Assembly: GCA_021324045.1 (NCBI GenBank)
Contig: JAJPJV010000035.1
Span: forward strand, 1 to 64,000
From: Actinomycetota bacterium
GTDB taxonomy: Bacteria > Actinomycetota > Acidimicrobiia > Acidimicrobiales > RAAP-2
Direction: 5' to 3'
Length of the DNA: 64,000 nt
Part shown: positions 54,847 through 63,677 of the stretch, piece after piece
Position numbering within the stretch: the first letter of the stretch is position 1
Layout of the letters: each line of letters starts with the position of its first letter
Made by a program: the position numbers and the translations under genes
The notes under the pieces: generated by a model
Seen by the model: the letters and a program-made list of their open reading frames with translations, nothing else
Told to the model about the DNA's origin: nothing
Databases searched by the model: none

Positions 54847-56001
54847 CTAGTAGCTGCGCGGCAGCCCGAGCACCTGCTGGGCGACGTAGTTGAGCGTCAT
54901 CTCCTGGCTGACCGGCACGATGCGCTGCAATCGCGCCTCGCGAAAATAACGCTCGACGTGGTACTCGGTCGCGTAGCCCATCCCCCCGAGCGCCTGGACG
55001 GCCCGATCCGCCGCGAAGAATCCTGCTTCGGCCGCGGCGAACTTGGCGCTGTTCGCCGCTTCCCCGCAATCGCGCCCATGGTCGTAAAGCCACGCCGCGT
55101 AGCGCGACAGCTGCCACGCCGCCCTCAGCTGGACGTGGGCCTGTGCCAAGGGGTGAGCGATCGCCTGGTTCGCTCCGATGGGTCGACCGAACACCTCGCG
55201 CTCTTTCGCATAGCTGACCGCACGGCGAAGTGCTGCTTCCCCGATCCCGATCGATTCCGCTGACAACAGGATCCGTTCCGGATTGAGGCCGTGGAGGAGG
55301 TACTTCCACCCTTCGCCCTCCTTGCCCACCAGCCGCCAGCCCTCTACAGGCAAGTCGTCGTAGGCGACCTCGCAGGAGGCAACGGCGTTGCGCCCCATCT
55401 TCGGGATCGGGCGGATGTCGACGTAGCGCGGGTCGAGGTCCGCGAGCAGCAACGAGAGGCCCTTGAAGCCCTCCCCCCCCGTACGGACGAGCAAGAGCAC
55501 GACCTGGCTCTCCAACGCCTTGGTCGTCCAGATCTTGCGGCCTCGGACGATGTAGCCGCCCCGCCCGTCTGGCTCTGCCCGAGTCGCAATGCGAGACGTG
55601 TCGGTGCCCGCGTCGGGCTCGGTCACGCCGAATGCCACATGGAGATCGCCGGCGGCAGCTCGAGGAAGGAACTCGGATTTGAGGCGTTCGTTGCCGAACC
55701 GCACGACAGGGTTCAGCCCGAAGATCGTGAGGTGTACAGCACTGCAACCGTTCATTCCGGCACCGCTTGCGGCGACCTCCTTCAGGACGATCGCCGCCTC
55801 CGAGATTCCTCGACCGCCACCTCCGTACTGTTCGGGAATGGCGATCCCGAGCCAGCCGCCTTGGGCAATCAGTTGATAGAAGTCCCAGGGGAAGCGGTGC
55901 TCCGCTTCACAGCTTGCCCAGTAGTCATCGTCGAACTTGGCGCACAGTGATCGGATCGCTTCAGCGATCGCAACATGGGTTTCATCCTCTTCGAAATCCA
56001 T
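54847..56001 (-). CDS. Acyl-CoA dehydrogenase
   Basis: 384 residues with both halves complete: AFGVTEPDAGTDTSRIATRA, KIWTTKALESQVVLLLVRTG, KEREVFGRPIGANQAIAHPL, AVQALGGMGYATEYHVERYF. The start SLCAKFDDDYWASCEAEHRF and the end NYVAQQVLGLPRSY are as in FadE-type enzymes. Unlike the pair at 47960-50121, it should be a self-sufficient homotetramer. It is divergent from the acyl-CoA synthetase gene at 56152. Confidence 0.92.
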   Translation of the reverse strand: MDFEEDETHVAIAEAIRSLCAKFDDDYWASCEAEHRFPWDFYQLIAQGGWLGIAIPEQYGGGGRGISEAAIVLKEVAASGAGMNGCSAVHLTIFGLNPVVRFGNERLKSEFLPRAAAGDLHVAFGVTEPDAGTDTSRIATRAEPDGRGGYIVRGRKIWTTKALESQVVLLLVRTGGEGFKGLSLLLADLDPRYVDIRPIPKMGRNAVASCEVAYDDLPVEGWRLVGKEGEGWKYLLHGLNPERILLSAESIGIGEAALRRAVSYAKEREVFGRPIGANQAIAHPLAQAHVQLRAAWQLSRYAAWLYDHGRDCGEAANSAKFAAAEAGFFAADRAVQALGGMGYATEYHVERYFREARLQRIVPVSQEMTLNYVAQQVLGLPRSY

Positions 56002-56151
56002 GGCCCCTGTCCCTACGAAACGTCTGTCACTAAGCTCATCTCGAGATCGCTGACTCTACTGCCGCCCTTAGCGCAGTGGGAGGGTCAAGGATGAGGCCCG
56101 GGCCTGGCGAGCATCGTCAGGGTTCACTCGGACCTTGGAAGGGGGAATTCG

Positions 56152-57744
56152 ATGACGTCGCAGACTGATCCTCGTAGCATCCCTGAGCTCGCACTTCTCG
56201 GTGCCCGATGCTACGGCGAGGCGCCGGCGATCGTGGACGGCACCGTGTGCCTCACCTTCACCGAGGTTCGGGATCGGATGCTCGCCGTCGCTGCTTCGCT
56301 CATCGAATGCGGCATTGCGCCGGGGGACCGTGTCGCATTGTGGGCGCCGAACTCCGCGGTCTGGATCAGCGCAGCACTCGGGATCTTGGCAAGTGCTGCG
56401 CAGCTCGTCCCGCTCAATACCCGCTTCACGGCACGAGAGGTGGCCCAGGTCTGTAGAACCGTCGATCCCGCCTTGCTCCTCGTTGCGAACGGTTTCATGG
56501 GACGTGATCACCTCGCCGAGCTCCGCTCCGAGAGCCCCGAGCTCGGCGTGACGAACAACGCTGTGCAGCTCCCCCTTCCCGGCGAGGAACACCGCCCGGA
56601 GTGGGACGCGTTCTTGTCCCGCGGGAGCAAGGTTGGTCCCGATGCTCCGCTTGCCCGGATCGCTTCAATCGGCCCGGACGACGTCTCCGACGTCATGCTC
56701 ACGTCGGGGACCACCGGTGCCCCGAAGGGCGTCATGCTCCGCCACGGGGCGACGCTGCGTGCCTATCGCACCCTCAACGACTCCTACGACGTACGGCAGG
56801 GCGACCGCATGATCGTCGGGCTCCCCTTCTTCCACTGCTTCGGCTACAAGGCTGGATGGATGTTGAACCTCCTGGGAGGTGCAACCACCTATCCCCTGGC
56901 GGTCTTCGATCCCGAAGGGCTGCTGGAGATGATCGACCGTCACCGGATCACGCACCTCCCGGGATCACCGACGATGTTCCAGCCCCTTCTCGATCACCCG
57001 CGGCGTTTCAACTACGACCTGTCGTCACTTCGAGTCGCCCTCATCGGCGGCGCGTTCATCCCAGTTGAGCTCGTGCGGCGGCTGAAGGAGGAGATCGGGA
57101 TCGAACGGGTGCTGGCCGGCTATGGACTGACGGAGAACCACGCCCTCATCTCGGTTAGCACGCCAGAGGATTCACCCGAGCTGGTCGCGACCACCGTGGG
57201 CAAAGTCATCGACGGTCTGGAGGTGATCACCGTCGACGACGAAGGCCGGCCGCTCCCCCCTGGACAGCAGGGTGAGCTCCTCGTGCGCGGGTACCTCCAC
57301 ATGAGCGGTTACTACGGCGACCCCGAGGCGACCGAGGGTGCCTACCTCAACGGCTGGCTCCGTACGGGCGACATCGGCTCGGTCGACGAGAAGGGTTACG
57401 TGCGGATCACCGACCGCAAGAAGGACATCTACATCACCGGTGGCTTCAACGTCGCCCCAGCGGAGGTCGAGAACGTGCTCTGCGCCTGCCCGAAGATCAG
57501 CCAGGTCGCGGTCGTCGGCGTCCCGGACGATCGCATGGGCGAAGTTGGTGCCGCCTTCGTGGTACCGGCTGCCGGCGCAGCGATCACCCCCGAAGAGGTG
57601 ATCGCCTACGCACAGTCTCGACTCGCGAACTTCAAGATCCCCCGCTACGTGGAGATCATCGCCTCCCTACCGACCAACGCGACCGGAAAAGTTCGAAAAG
57701 ACGAGCTCCGCGCCCGCCACGCAGCTGCTCAGCGGGCGAGATAG
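56152..57744 (+). CDS. Acyl-CoA synthetase, FadD3-like
   Basis: A 530-residue adenylate-forming ligase. P-loop MLTSGTTGAPKGVMLRHGA, A5 GYGLTENHALIS, A7 WLRTGDIGSVDEKGYVRITD, A8 RKKDIYITGGFNVAPAEVEN, and catalytic Lys in TNATGKVRKDEL. The overall pattern resembles FadD3, which activates the C/D-ring propionate of sterols; that is a resemblance, not proof. GGAAGGGGG precedes the ATG. The last 16 bases overlap the end of the Rieske oxygenase gene, which converges. Confidence 0.9.
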   Translation: MTSQTDPRSIPELALLGARCYGEAPAIVDGTVCLTFTEVRDRMLAVAASLIECGIAPGDRVALWAPNSAVWISAALGILASAAQLVPLNTRFTAREVAQVCRTVDPALLLVANGFMGRDHLAELRSESPELGVTNNAVQLPLPGEEHRPEWDAFLSRGSKVGPDAPLARIASIGPDDVSDVMLTSGTTGAPKGVMLRHGATLRAYRTLNDSYDVRQGDRMIVGLPFFHCFGYKAGWMLNLLGGATTYPLAVFDPEGLLEMIDRHRITHLPGSPTMFQPLLDHPRRFNYDLSSLRVALIGGAFIPVELVRRLKEEIGIERVLAGYGLTENHALISVSTPEDSPELVATTVGKVIDGLEVITVDDEGRPLPPGQQGELLVRGYLHMSGYYGDPEATEGAYLNGWLRTGDIGSVDEKGYVRITDRKKDIYITGGFNVAPAEVENVLCACPKISQVAVVGVPDDRMGEVGAAFVVPAAGAAITPEEVIAYAQSRLANFKIPRYVEIIASLPTNATGKVRKDELRARHAAAQRAR

Positions 57745-59102
57745 CGGTCGAGGTGGACGTGCATGTTGGAGATGCCGTCCTCCCACTTGCTCGACAGCCG
57801 GGTCGCCTTGAAGCCGGGGGTGTGGATCCCTCGTTGCTGACTCTCGATGTTGCTGAAGTCCTGGAACGGGATCAACGGCCATTCCTTGTCGTCGTAGACA
57901 GAGGGGTAGCCGCCGAACACCGGCTTCCCAGGCTCCTGGCCCTTCGGGTACAAGGTGACCGACCAGAAGTCGAACACGCAGTGTTCAGGGTCGTTCGGGT
58001 CGTCCGGACGACAGCGGTACACGATGGCATTCCCAAAGGCCGGGTGGATCATGAAGTTGGGGAAGATGAACCACTGGCTGCTCCAACGAGAGAGCACCTC
58101 GGGATCCGGATCTGGCAAGGGGATCCCTGCACCGCGGTTCCACTCGTAGAGCGCCTCGATCATCTTCTGTGAGAACTGGCCAGGCGGGATGTCCTTGTGC
58201 CGGAGGCCTTCAAAGACCTGCACGTCCTTGGCGAGGACCATGGCGTCGAGCCCCTCGTACACAGTACGGGTGAACGCCAACATGCTCTCAGCCTCGCTCG
58301 TCTCGGTAAGGCCGGTGTGCTCCTGCACCTCACTCCCCTGGCCTTGCTGTTGGCTCGCGTGCCCGTTGTGGTACGAACGACAATCGGAGAGCAGATCCGC
58401 AGGGATCTCCATTCCGGTAGCCGCCGCGAACTGGGGATGGGTCTGCATCACGTGCCAACCCTCCATGAAGGCCTCCATGGCCATCTTCCAGTTGGCCTTC
58501 AGCTTCGCCGCCTTCCACCACCAGACGTACATCTCACCGACGTTGAGGGGATCGAGGAACGAAGGGACTGGGTCAAGTGCCTCCATCAACGGTGGGGCAT
58601 TGGGATCCATGTTGATGAACACGCAATTCGCCCACGTCCCGACTTTGCACTCGATGAGCCTCAGGTCTTGAGGGTCGAGCGTTCGCTCTTCGAACCCTTC
58701 CTGGCCGAACAACGGGAACACCGGGCTGCCGTCGATGTTCCAGCGCCAACCGTGGAACGGGCAGACGATCTGCCCGCCCCTGAACTTGCCACAACCGACT
58801 GCGAGCTGGGTTGCACGGTGCCGGCAAGCGTTCTGGAAGGCCTTGATCTCGTCCTTTCCCTTCCCGGTACGCACGACGAGGATCGAGTAGCCAGCAACGG
58901 AGTACTCGACGTAATCACCCACCTCGGGGATCTCCTCGAGCCGGCATGCCACTTGCCACACATGGGGCCAGAGCTTCTCGTTCTCGAGCTGGAAGAACTC
59001 CCGATCGAAGTACCGTTCGCGCGGAATGAATCGACGATCGGTGATCGCAAACGGCACCCCCGAAGTGTCGACGTCCTGATCGGGTGTGAGCAGCTGTGTC
59101 AT
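57729..59102 (-). CDS. Rieske non-heme iron oxygenase, alpha subunit
   Basis: 457 residues. The Rieske 2Fe-2S centre has Cys93/His95 (CRHRATQLA) and Cys114/His117 (CPFHGWRW). The catalytic iron site has His217 and His222 in MEGWHVMQTHPQF. The family hydroxylates rings or side chains with electrons from a reductase and ferredoxin. No beta subunit gene is adjacent, so it may be an alpha3-type oxygenase. GGAGGTCTC precedes ATG 59102, and a promoter-like TTGACA/TAAAAG lies upstream. A ferredoxin gene begins at 63678. Confidence 0.92.
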   Translation of the reverse strand: MTQLLTPDQDVDTSGVPFAITDRRFIPRERYFDREFFQLENEKLWPHVWQVACRLEEIPEVGDYVEYSVAGYSILVVRTGKGKDEIKAFQNACRHRATQLAVGCGKFRGGQIVCPFHGWRWNIDGSPVFPLFGQEGFEERTLDPQDLRLIECKVGTWANCVFINMDPNAPPLMEALDPVPSFLDPLNVGEMYVWWWKAAKLKANWKMAMEAFMEGWHVMQTHPQFAAATGMEIPADLLSDCRSYHNGHASQQQGQGSEVQEHTGLTETSEAESMLAFTRTVYEGLDAMVLAKDVQVFEGLRHKDIPPGQFSQKMIEALYEWNRGAGIPLPDPDPEVLSRWSSQWFIFPNFMIHPAFGNAIVYRCRPDDPNDPEHCVFDFWSVTLYPKGQEPGKPVFGGYPSVYDDKEWPLIPFQDFSNIESQQRGIHTPGFKATRLSSKWEDGISNMHVHLDRYLAR

Positions 59103-59179
59103 GAGACCTCCATGATCGATCCGCGACGCGTCGCCGAATCCCGGGTACCTCGCCTCGTCATGGCGCGGCTCCCTTCATA

Positions 59180-59207
59180 CTTTTACATCTATTAAAACCT
59201 CTGTCAA
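59180..59207 (-). promoter_or_regulatory. Promoter-like -35/-10 pair upstream of the Rieske gene
   Basis: On the minus strand, TTGACA (59207-59202) and TAAAAG (59185-59180) are 16 bases apart in an AT-rich stretch that stands out from the high-GC surroundings. The start codon is about 78 bases downstream. Confidence 0.45.
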
Positions 59208-59266
59208 AGGATGCCGCTCGCCTCGCAGCTGGACGACCACACCGATCGCCGGAGGGCGCTAGGGGG

Positions 59267-59509
59267 TCAGTCGCCGGTATCGATGACGCCGATCTGGGTG
59301 CCGACGGGGTAGGTCTCGTCGACCGCTGCCGTCCAGTGCACGACGCCAGACGCCGGCGAGGCGACCTCGGTCTCTACCTTCTCGGTCTCGATCCGAAAGA
59401 GCGGGTCGCCCTCGTTCACCTTGCCGCCCTCCTCGACGATATGGCCGAGCAGCGTCGCCTCGTGGATGGCGAGAGAGACCTTGGGGATACGGATCGGGAA
59501 CGCCCCCAT
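59267..59509 (-). CDS. Free-standing lipoyl (biotinyl/lipoyl-attachment) domain protein
   Basis: 80 residues that make up just one lipoyl domain of a 2-oxoacid dehydrogenase E2. The hairpin turn IETEKVETEVASP holds the Lys to be lipoylated (Lys44), and EGGKVNEGDPLF and SGVVHWTAAVDETYPVG are the usual flanks. No subunit-binding domain or acyltransferase domain follows, so it cannot transfer acyl groups to CoA by itself. Its ATG overlaps the stop of the E1-beta gene (TGATG), so the products are made together. Biotin attachment is less likely because the MKM motif is absent. Confidence 0.88.
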   Translation of the reverse strand: MGAFPIRIPKVSLAIHEATLLGHIVEEGGKVNEGDPLFRIETEKVETEVASPASGVVHWTAAVDETYPVGTQIGVIDTGD

Positions 59510-60522
59510 CAGCGCACCAGGGCCTCGGCGGTTCCGCTCATCGTTCGATGCGCCGCCTCGACCACCGCAGCCACGCTCGGGAACACCTCGGCCTCGAGCG
59601 AGGAGGCCTGGGGGATCGGCGCGAACTTCGCGCCAACACGGGCCACGGGCGCGGCGAGCTGGCTGAACAACTCCTCGGTGATGGTGGCCGCGAGCTCGGC
59701 ACCCGGACCGGCAAAGCGGGTCGCGTAGTGGACGATGACTGCTCGCCGGGTCTTCGCCACCGACTCGAGCACTGTCGGGAAGTCGATCGGCAACAGCGTC
59801 CGCAGATCGATGACCTCGTCGCTGACGCCCTCGCCAGCAAGGGTGTCAGCGGCCGCGAGCACCTGAGGCCTCCCGAGCCCGTAGGTGATGATCGTCACGT
59901 CGTTTCCGGACCGGACGACCTCGGCCTGACCGAAGGGGATGCTGAACTCGTCAACAGGCACGGCCCCCCGCGTGCCGAGCAGCGCGCCCGTTTCGATGAA
60001 GAGCACCGGGTCGTCGTCGAAGATGGCTGTGGTGAGCAGCCCCTTGGCATCCGCGGGCGTCGCAGGCACGGCGACCTTGAGTCCAGGGATGTGCATGAAC
60101 CACGCTTCGAGCGTCTGCCCGTGGGTTGCCCCCGTACCCATGCCCATCCCACCAAGCGTCGCAGTCCGGATGGTGATCGGAGACGAAAGTCGCCCGCTCG
60201 TCATGAACCGCATCTTCGCGGCATGGTTGAGGATCTGGTCGAGGGCGATGGGGATCAGATCGATGAACATGATCTCGGCAACCGCTCGAAACCCCTGAAG
60301 GCCCGCTCCCACGGCTGCACCGAGGATTGCCGCTTCCGATATAGGGGTGTCGCGTACCCGATCATGGCCGTACTTGGTTGACAAGCCCTGGGTCACACCG
60401 ACGATCCCGCCCGCGGGATCGGCGATGTCCTCGCCGAGCAGGAACACTCGCTCGTCTCTGGCGAGTGCCTGGTCCAGAGCGAGGTTGAGCGCCTCGAGCA
60501 TCGTCATCTCTCGTTCTTGCAC
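59509..60522 (-). CDS. 2-oxoacid dehydrogenase E1 beta subunit
   Basis: A 337-residue beta subunit of a thiamine-diphosphate E1 like pyruvate, acetoin or branched-chain oxoacid dehydrogenase. It shows MTMLEALNLALDQALARDER, VFLLGEDIADPAGGIVGVTQ, GFRAVAEIMFIDLIPIALDQ and VIDLRTLLPIDFPTVLESVA (transketolase C-terminal domain). GTG 60522 with GGAGG 6 bases upstream. It is followed directly by the lipoyl gene and preceded by E1 alpha with a 111-base gap. Confidence 0.93.
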   Translation of the reverse strand: MQEREMTMLEALNLALDQALARDERVFLLGEDIADPAGGIVGVTQGLSTKYGHDRVRDTPISEAAILGAAVGAGLQGFRAVAEIMFIDLIPIALDQILNHAAKMRFMTSGRLSSPITIRTATLGGMGMGTGATHGQTLEAWFMHIPGLKVAVPATPADAKGLLTTAIFDDDPVLFIETGALLGTRGAVPVDEFSIPFGQAEVVRSGNDVTIITYGLGRPQVLAAADTLAGEGVSDEVIDLRTLLPIDFPTVLESVAKTRRAVIVHYATRFAGPGAELAATITEELFSQLAAPVARVGAKFAPIPQASSLEAEVFPSVAAVVEAAHRTMSGTAEALVR

Positions 60523-60633
60523 CTGGGTCCTCCATTCTCCGGTGTGTGCTCTCGACTGCCACGGCCTGCTGGCGACGTCACTGGCGCCGACGGTCGTGGC
60601 GCGTCGCTGACCAATCTCCTCGGCCCGGTCCCT

Positions 60634-61632
60634 TCAGACCGGCGCCTTGTCGGGGTTGGCGTAGACGTGAGCCATGAGCGACTCTGGCGAAGGCAGCGGA
60701 GCGTCGACGACGGTCTTCACCGCTTCTTCCACCGTGTTGAGCGCCGTAGCCTCGATCGAGGAAAGTTCCTCCTCCGTGCACACCCCACTACTCAGCAGCC
60801 GGGCTCGGTAGGTAGGGATCGGGTCCTTCGCCTCCGCGTCGGCCAACTGCTCCTTGGGGATGTACACCATGTCGTCACCAATGGAGTGCCCGCGGAAGCG
60901 GAATGTCATGCACTCGACCAGCGTGGGGCCCTCACCGGCCCGCGCCCGCTCGATCGCCTCGCTCAGCGTCGCGTAGGCCTCGTCAGGGTCGTTGCCGTTC
61001 ACCCGGACGCCGGGGAACTCGTACGCTCGCGCACGGTCAGCGATCTGCTTGGTTTTCATCGTCATCCCGATCGGCGTCTTCTCGCCATAGAGGTTGTTCT
61101 GGCAGACGAGAACGAGCGGGAGGTTCCATACCGCCGCCATGTTCGCCGCTTCGTGAAATGCTCCGGTGTTCGTTGCGCCATCGCCGAACGTGACCGCCAC
61201 CACGCGGTCTGCCTTCTCGAGTTGCGCAGCGAGCGCGAGGCCGACTGCCACCGGTATGCCTGCACCGACGATTCCCGTCGAGAGCATCACCCCCGCCTGC
61301 GGAGAGGCAATGTGCATGGTCCCGGCTTTTCCTCTACCGGGCGCGATGTCCTTCCCCAAGATCTCGGCGAAGAGGTCAACCAGCGGCACGCCTTTGCCGA
61401 TGTGGTCATGCACGCCCCGATAGGTGGTAACCAGCTGGTCCGTCGGTCGCAACGCTGCGCCAAGCGCAGCCGCCGTCGCCTCCTGACCGCGGTGGGGGAA
61501 GTACACCGCGATGAACTCACCAGTCGTGATCCCCTTGGTCATTCGGTCGTCGGCCGCCTTCATGAGCGTCATCAGCTCGTACATCCTGCGCCGCACCGCT
61601 GCCGGCGGCGGTGACGATGGACGCATCTCCAT
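60634..61632 (-). CDS. 2-oxoacid dehydrogenase E1 alpha subunit
   Basis: A 332-residue ThDP-binding alpha subunit. YFPHRGQEATAAALGAAL, TYRGVHDHIGKGVPL, GRGKAGTMHIASP and the ThDP/Mg motif FGDGATNTGAFHEAANMA with CQNN are typical of the pyruvate/acetoin type. GGAGGAG is 6 bases before ATG 61632. No E2 acyltransferase or E3 dehydrogenase gene lies in the window, so partners must be elsewhere or the complex is unusual. Confidence 0.93.
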   Translation of the reverse strand: MEMRPSSPPPAAVRRRMYELMTLMKAADDRMTKGITTGEFIAVYFPHRGQEATAAALGAALRPTDQLVTTYRGVHDHIGKGVPLVDLFAEILGKDIAPGRGKAGTMHIASPQAGVMLSTGIVGAGIPVAVGLALAAQLEKADRVVAVTFGDGATNTGAFHEAANMAAVWNLPLVLVCQNNLYGEKTPIGMTMKTKQIADRARAYEFPGVRVNGNDPDEAYATLSEAIERARAGEGPTLVECMTFRFRGHSIGDDMVYIPKEQLADAEAKDPIPTYRARLLSSGVCTEEELSSIEATALNTVEEAVKTVVDAPLPSPESLMAHVYANPDKAPV

Positions 61633-62041
61633 GCCTGCTCCTCCCTCTTGACGATCCCGCTTCGCGAATGATCAGCCTTGTTCAGCAAGGCGACTGAACG
61701 ATCGACACACCCGAACGCCCTGCCGCTCGCGTCGTTCGAGGCTCGAGGAACCCGAAAGACCCGCCCCCCGAGAACCCAATGTGTCGATCCGACCACCACG
61801 AGCGATCAAAGCAATGATTGATGCAATATAGCGTTGGCGGTCGACGCTCGCAGGATAAATGCGCCAGCTTGCTGAGCCCTGCACCCGCGAGGGGCTCCTC
61901 TGCTTGACAATCTTTGGCATCTACTACAGGATCGTGCCGGCGTAACCGATAGCCGCAAAGCCACAGAGCGGAGGGGGATCTCGGTCACGTAACGTCACCG
62001 TGGCCCTCAAGCTCCATTGATCTCTGAGGAGGGGTAGCACG
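61633..62041. other. Intergenic control region between E1 alpha and the SnoaL gene
   Basis: About 400 bases without a convincing gene. It lies between divergent operons and includes an AT-rich patch (GATTGATGCAATATAG, about 61814-61830) and a promoter-like pair at 61904-61932 reading toward the SnoaL gene. Confidence 0.5.
61904..61932 (+). promoter_or_regulatory. Promoter-like -35/-10 pair for the SnoaL-LLM operon
   Basis: TTGACA (61904-61909), a 17-base spacer and CAGGAT (61927-61932). The spacing is ideal and the -35 perfect; the -10 is weak. The start of the SnoaL gene is 110 bases downstream. Confidence 0.45.
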
Positions 62042-62566
62042 ATGCCTTCGTACACCGAGGACGAAGTCCGGCAGCTCATCGACCGAGACGAGATTCGCCA
62101 GCTCATGTACCGCTACGGCCACACCTGGGACAACCTCGATTTCGAGGGGTGGGCCGATGTCTTCACCGAGGACGGCACCTACTGGGAGGGCGGCGGGCCG
62201 GTGATCAAGGGCCGCGAGGCGCTGATCGCATATGCACAGGACACCGGCCCCCGCTTCAACGGGCGTTTCCACATCGTGACCAACCAATACGTCGCAGTGG
62301 ATGGCGACACCGCCAAGGCGCATTCGTACTTCCTCATCGTCGAGGGGCTCACCCCCGTCCTTTCGGGAACCTATGACGACGACGTGGTGCGTACGCCCAA
62401 GGGCTGGCGCTTCGCGCAACGTGTCGTCACCTGCCTGTTCCCCGCCGGGTTCCCCATTGCAGGCAACGACATGGCTTCCTGGCTCTTCACTCCAGGGGTG
62501 GGCGGCGGGTGGCAGCACCGCTCGAAGTGGCGCGCCAACCAGTACAACCTCCCAGGGCTCGTCTGA
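62042..62566 (+). CDS. SnoaL-like (NTF2-fold) protein
   Basis: 174 residues of the SnoaL_4 group: EVRQLIDRDEIRQLMYRYGH, FTEDGTYWEGGGPVIKGREA and FHIVTNQYVAVDGDTAKAHS with a Tyr/Asp/His-rich pocket. The same group contains the bile-acid 7-alpha-dehydratase BaiE, so a dehydratase role is conceivable but not shown. GAGGAGGGG precedes the ATG. It is followed by the LLM gene after 36 bases. Confidence 0.85.
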   Translation: MPSYTEDEVRQLIDRDEIRQLMYRYGHTWDNLDFEGWADVFTEDGTYWEGGGPVIKGREALIAYAQDTGPRFNGRFHIVTNQYVAVDGDTAKAHSYFLIVEGLTPVLSGTYDDDVVRTPKGWRFAQRVVTCLFPAGFPIAGNDMASWLFTPGVGGGWQHRSKWRANQYNLPGLV

Positions 62567-62602
62567 ACGACGTCCCTGGGGACCAGCCGCGAGCGCTCGG
62601 AA

Positions 62603-63475
62603 GTGCCGGTGGAGCTGAGTGGGACCGGGGTGTGGAGCATCGGGCTCCGCTATGCCGACCCCGGTGAGATCGCCGAGACGGCTGCCGAGCTCGAGGAGCT
62701 CGGCTATTGCGGGCTGTGGATCCCCGATCCAGGCGGAGAGGTCTTCGACGCGGTCGAGCGGCTCCTTCGGGCCACGAAGCAGGTCGTCGTGGCAACCGGG
62801 GTCCTCAACCTCTGGATGCACACGCCCGAGGAGACAGCACAAGCCCATGCCCGGATCACCGCGCACTACGGCCCCCGTTTCCTCCTCGGCGTGGGCGCCA
62901 GTCATGCCCCACTCGTCGAAGAGGCACTGGGCAAGGGGCGCTACCGCAACCCCGTGCGGGCGATGCAGTCGTTCCTCGACGGCCTTGACGGCGCCGCCAC
63001 GCCACTTGGCGCGGACTCACGCGTCCTCGCGGCACTGGGCCCAAGGATGCTCGAACTCGCTCGCTCACGCGCCAGCGGGGCACACCCCTACAACGTCAGC
63101 CCCGAGCACACAGCCTTCGCCCGCCGTGCGCTCGGCACGTCGAAGCTGCTGGCGCCCGAACAAGCCGTCGTTCTGACTGATGACCCCGCCACCGGTCGTG
63201 AACTCGCGCGCCAGTACTTGAACCGCTACCTCGAGCTCGAAAACTATGCGAAGAACTTCCTTCGCCTGGGTTTCAGCGAAGACGACATGGCGAATGGCTG
63301 CTCCGATCGCCTCGTCGACGCAATCGTGGTTTGGGGAGATGAAGAGGCGATCACCGCCCGCATCGAGGACCATCGCGCGGCGGGCGCCGACCACGTCTGC
63401 ATCCAGGTGCTCGGAGACGACCCTCTGCCCCGGGAGGCCTGGCGACGGCTCGCCCCTGCGCTTCGAGGAACCTGA
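62603..63475 (+). CDS. F420-type luciferase-like (LLM) oxidoreductase
   Basis: A 290-residue TIM-barrel protein of the luciferase-like family, resembling TIGR03620-type enzymes. AAELEELGYCGLWIPDPGGE, VVVATGVLNLWMHTPEETAQ and FLLGVGASHAPLVEEALGKG fit. GTG start. It probably uses F420 to reduce a C=C or C=O bond; the cofactor is inferred from the subfamily. It sits in a small operon with the SnoaL-like gene. Confidence 0.86.
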   Translation: MPVELSGTGVWSIGLRYADPGEIAETAAELEELGYCGLWIPDPGGEVFDAVERLLRATKQVVVATGVLNLWMHTPEETAQAHARITAHYGPRFLLGVGASHAPLVEEALGKGRYRNPVRAMQSFLDGLDGAATPLGADSRVLAALGPRMLELARSRASGAHPYNVSPEHTAFARRALGTSKLLAPEQAVVLTDDPATGRELARQYLNRYLELENYAKNFLRLGFSEDDMANGCSDRLVDAIVVWGDEEAITARIEDHRAAGADHVCIQVLGDDPLPREAWRRLAPALRGT

Positions 63476-63677
63476 GCGAGCGCGGCACCCTGCGCGGCAC
63501 CCTCTGAGCAATTCTCAGATCAGGAACGAGCGGATCGAGTGAGAAAACCGTGGCACCGACGCTGGTCGTCACGGCAGCTGCGTCGAAACACGATCAGCGG
63601 CCCGGCGGCCTAATGTGGCCCTACGATCGTCGTGTTCTGCGATGACAGCCCCTTGCGTACGACCGGTGAGCTCCTCC

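Noticed and set aside
54749-55747. Minus-strand frame of about 332 codons over the acyl-CoA dehydrogenase
   Set aside because: Shares the region with the well matched dehydrogenase frame and has only Arg-rich sequence.
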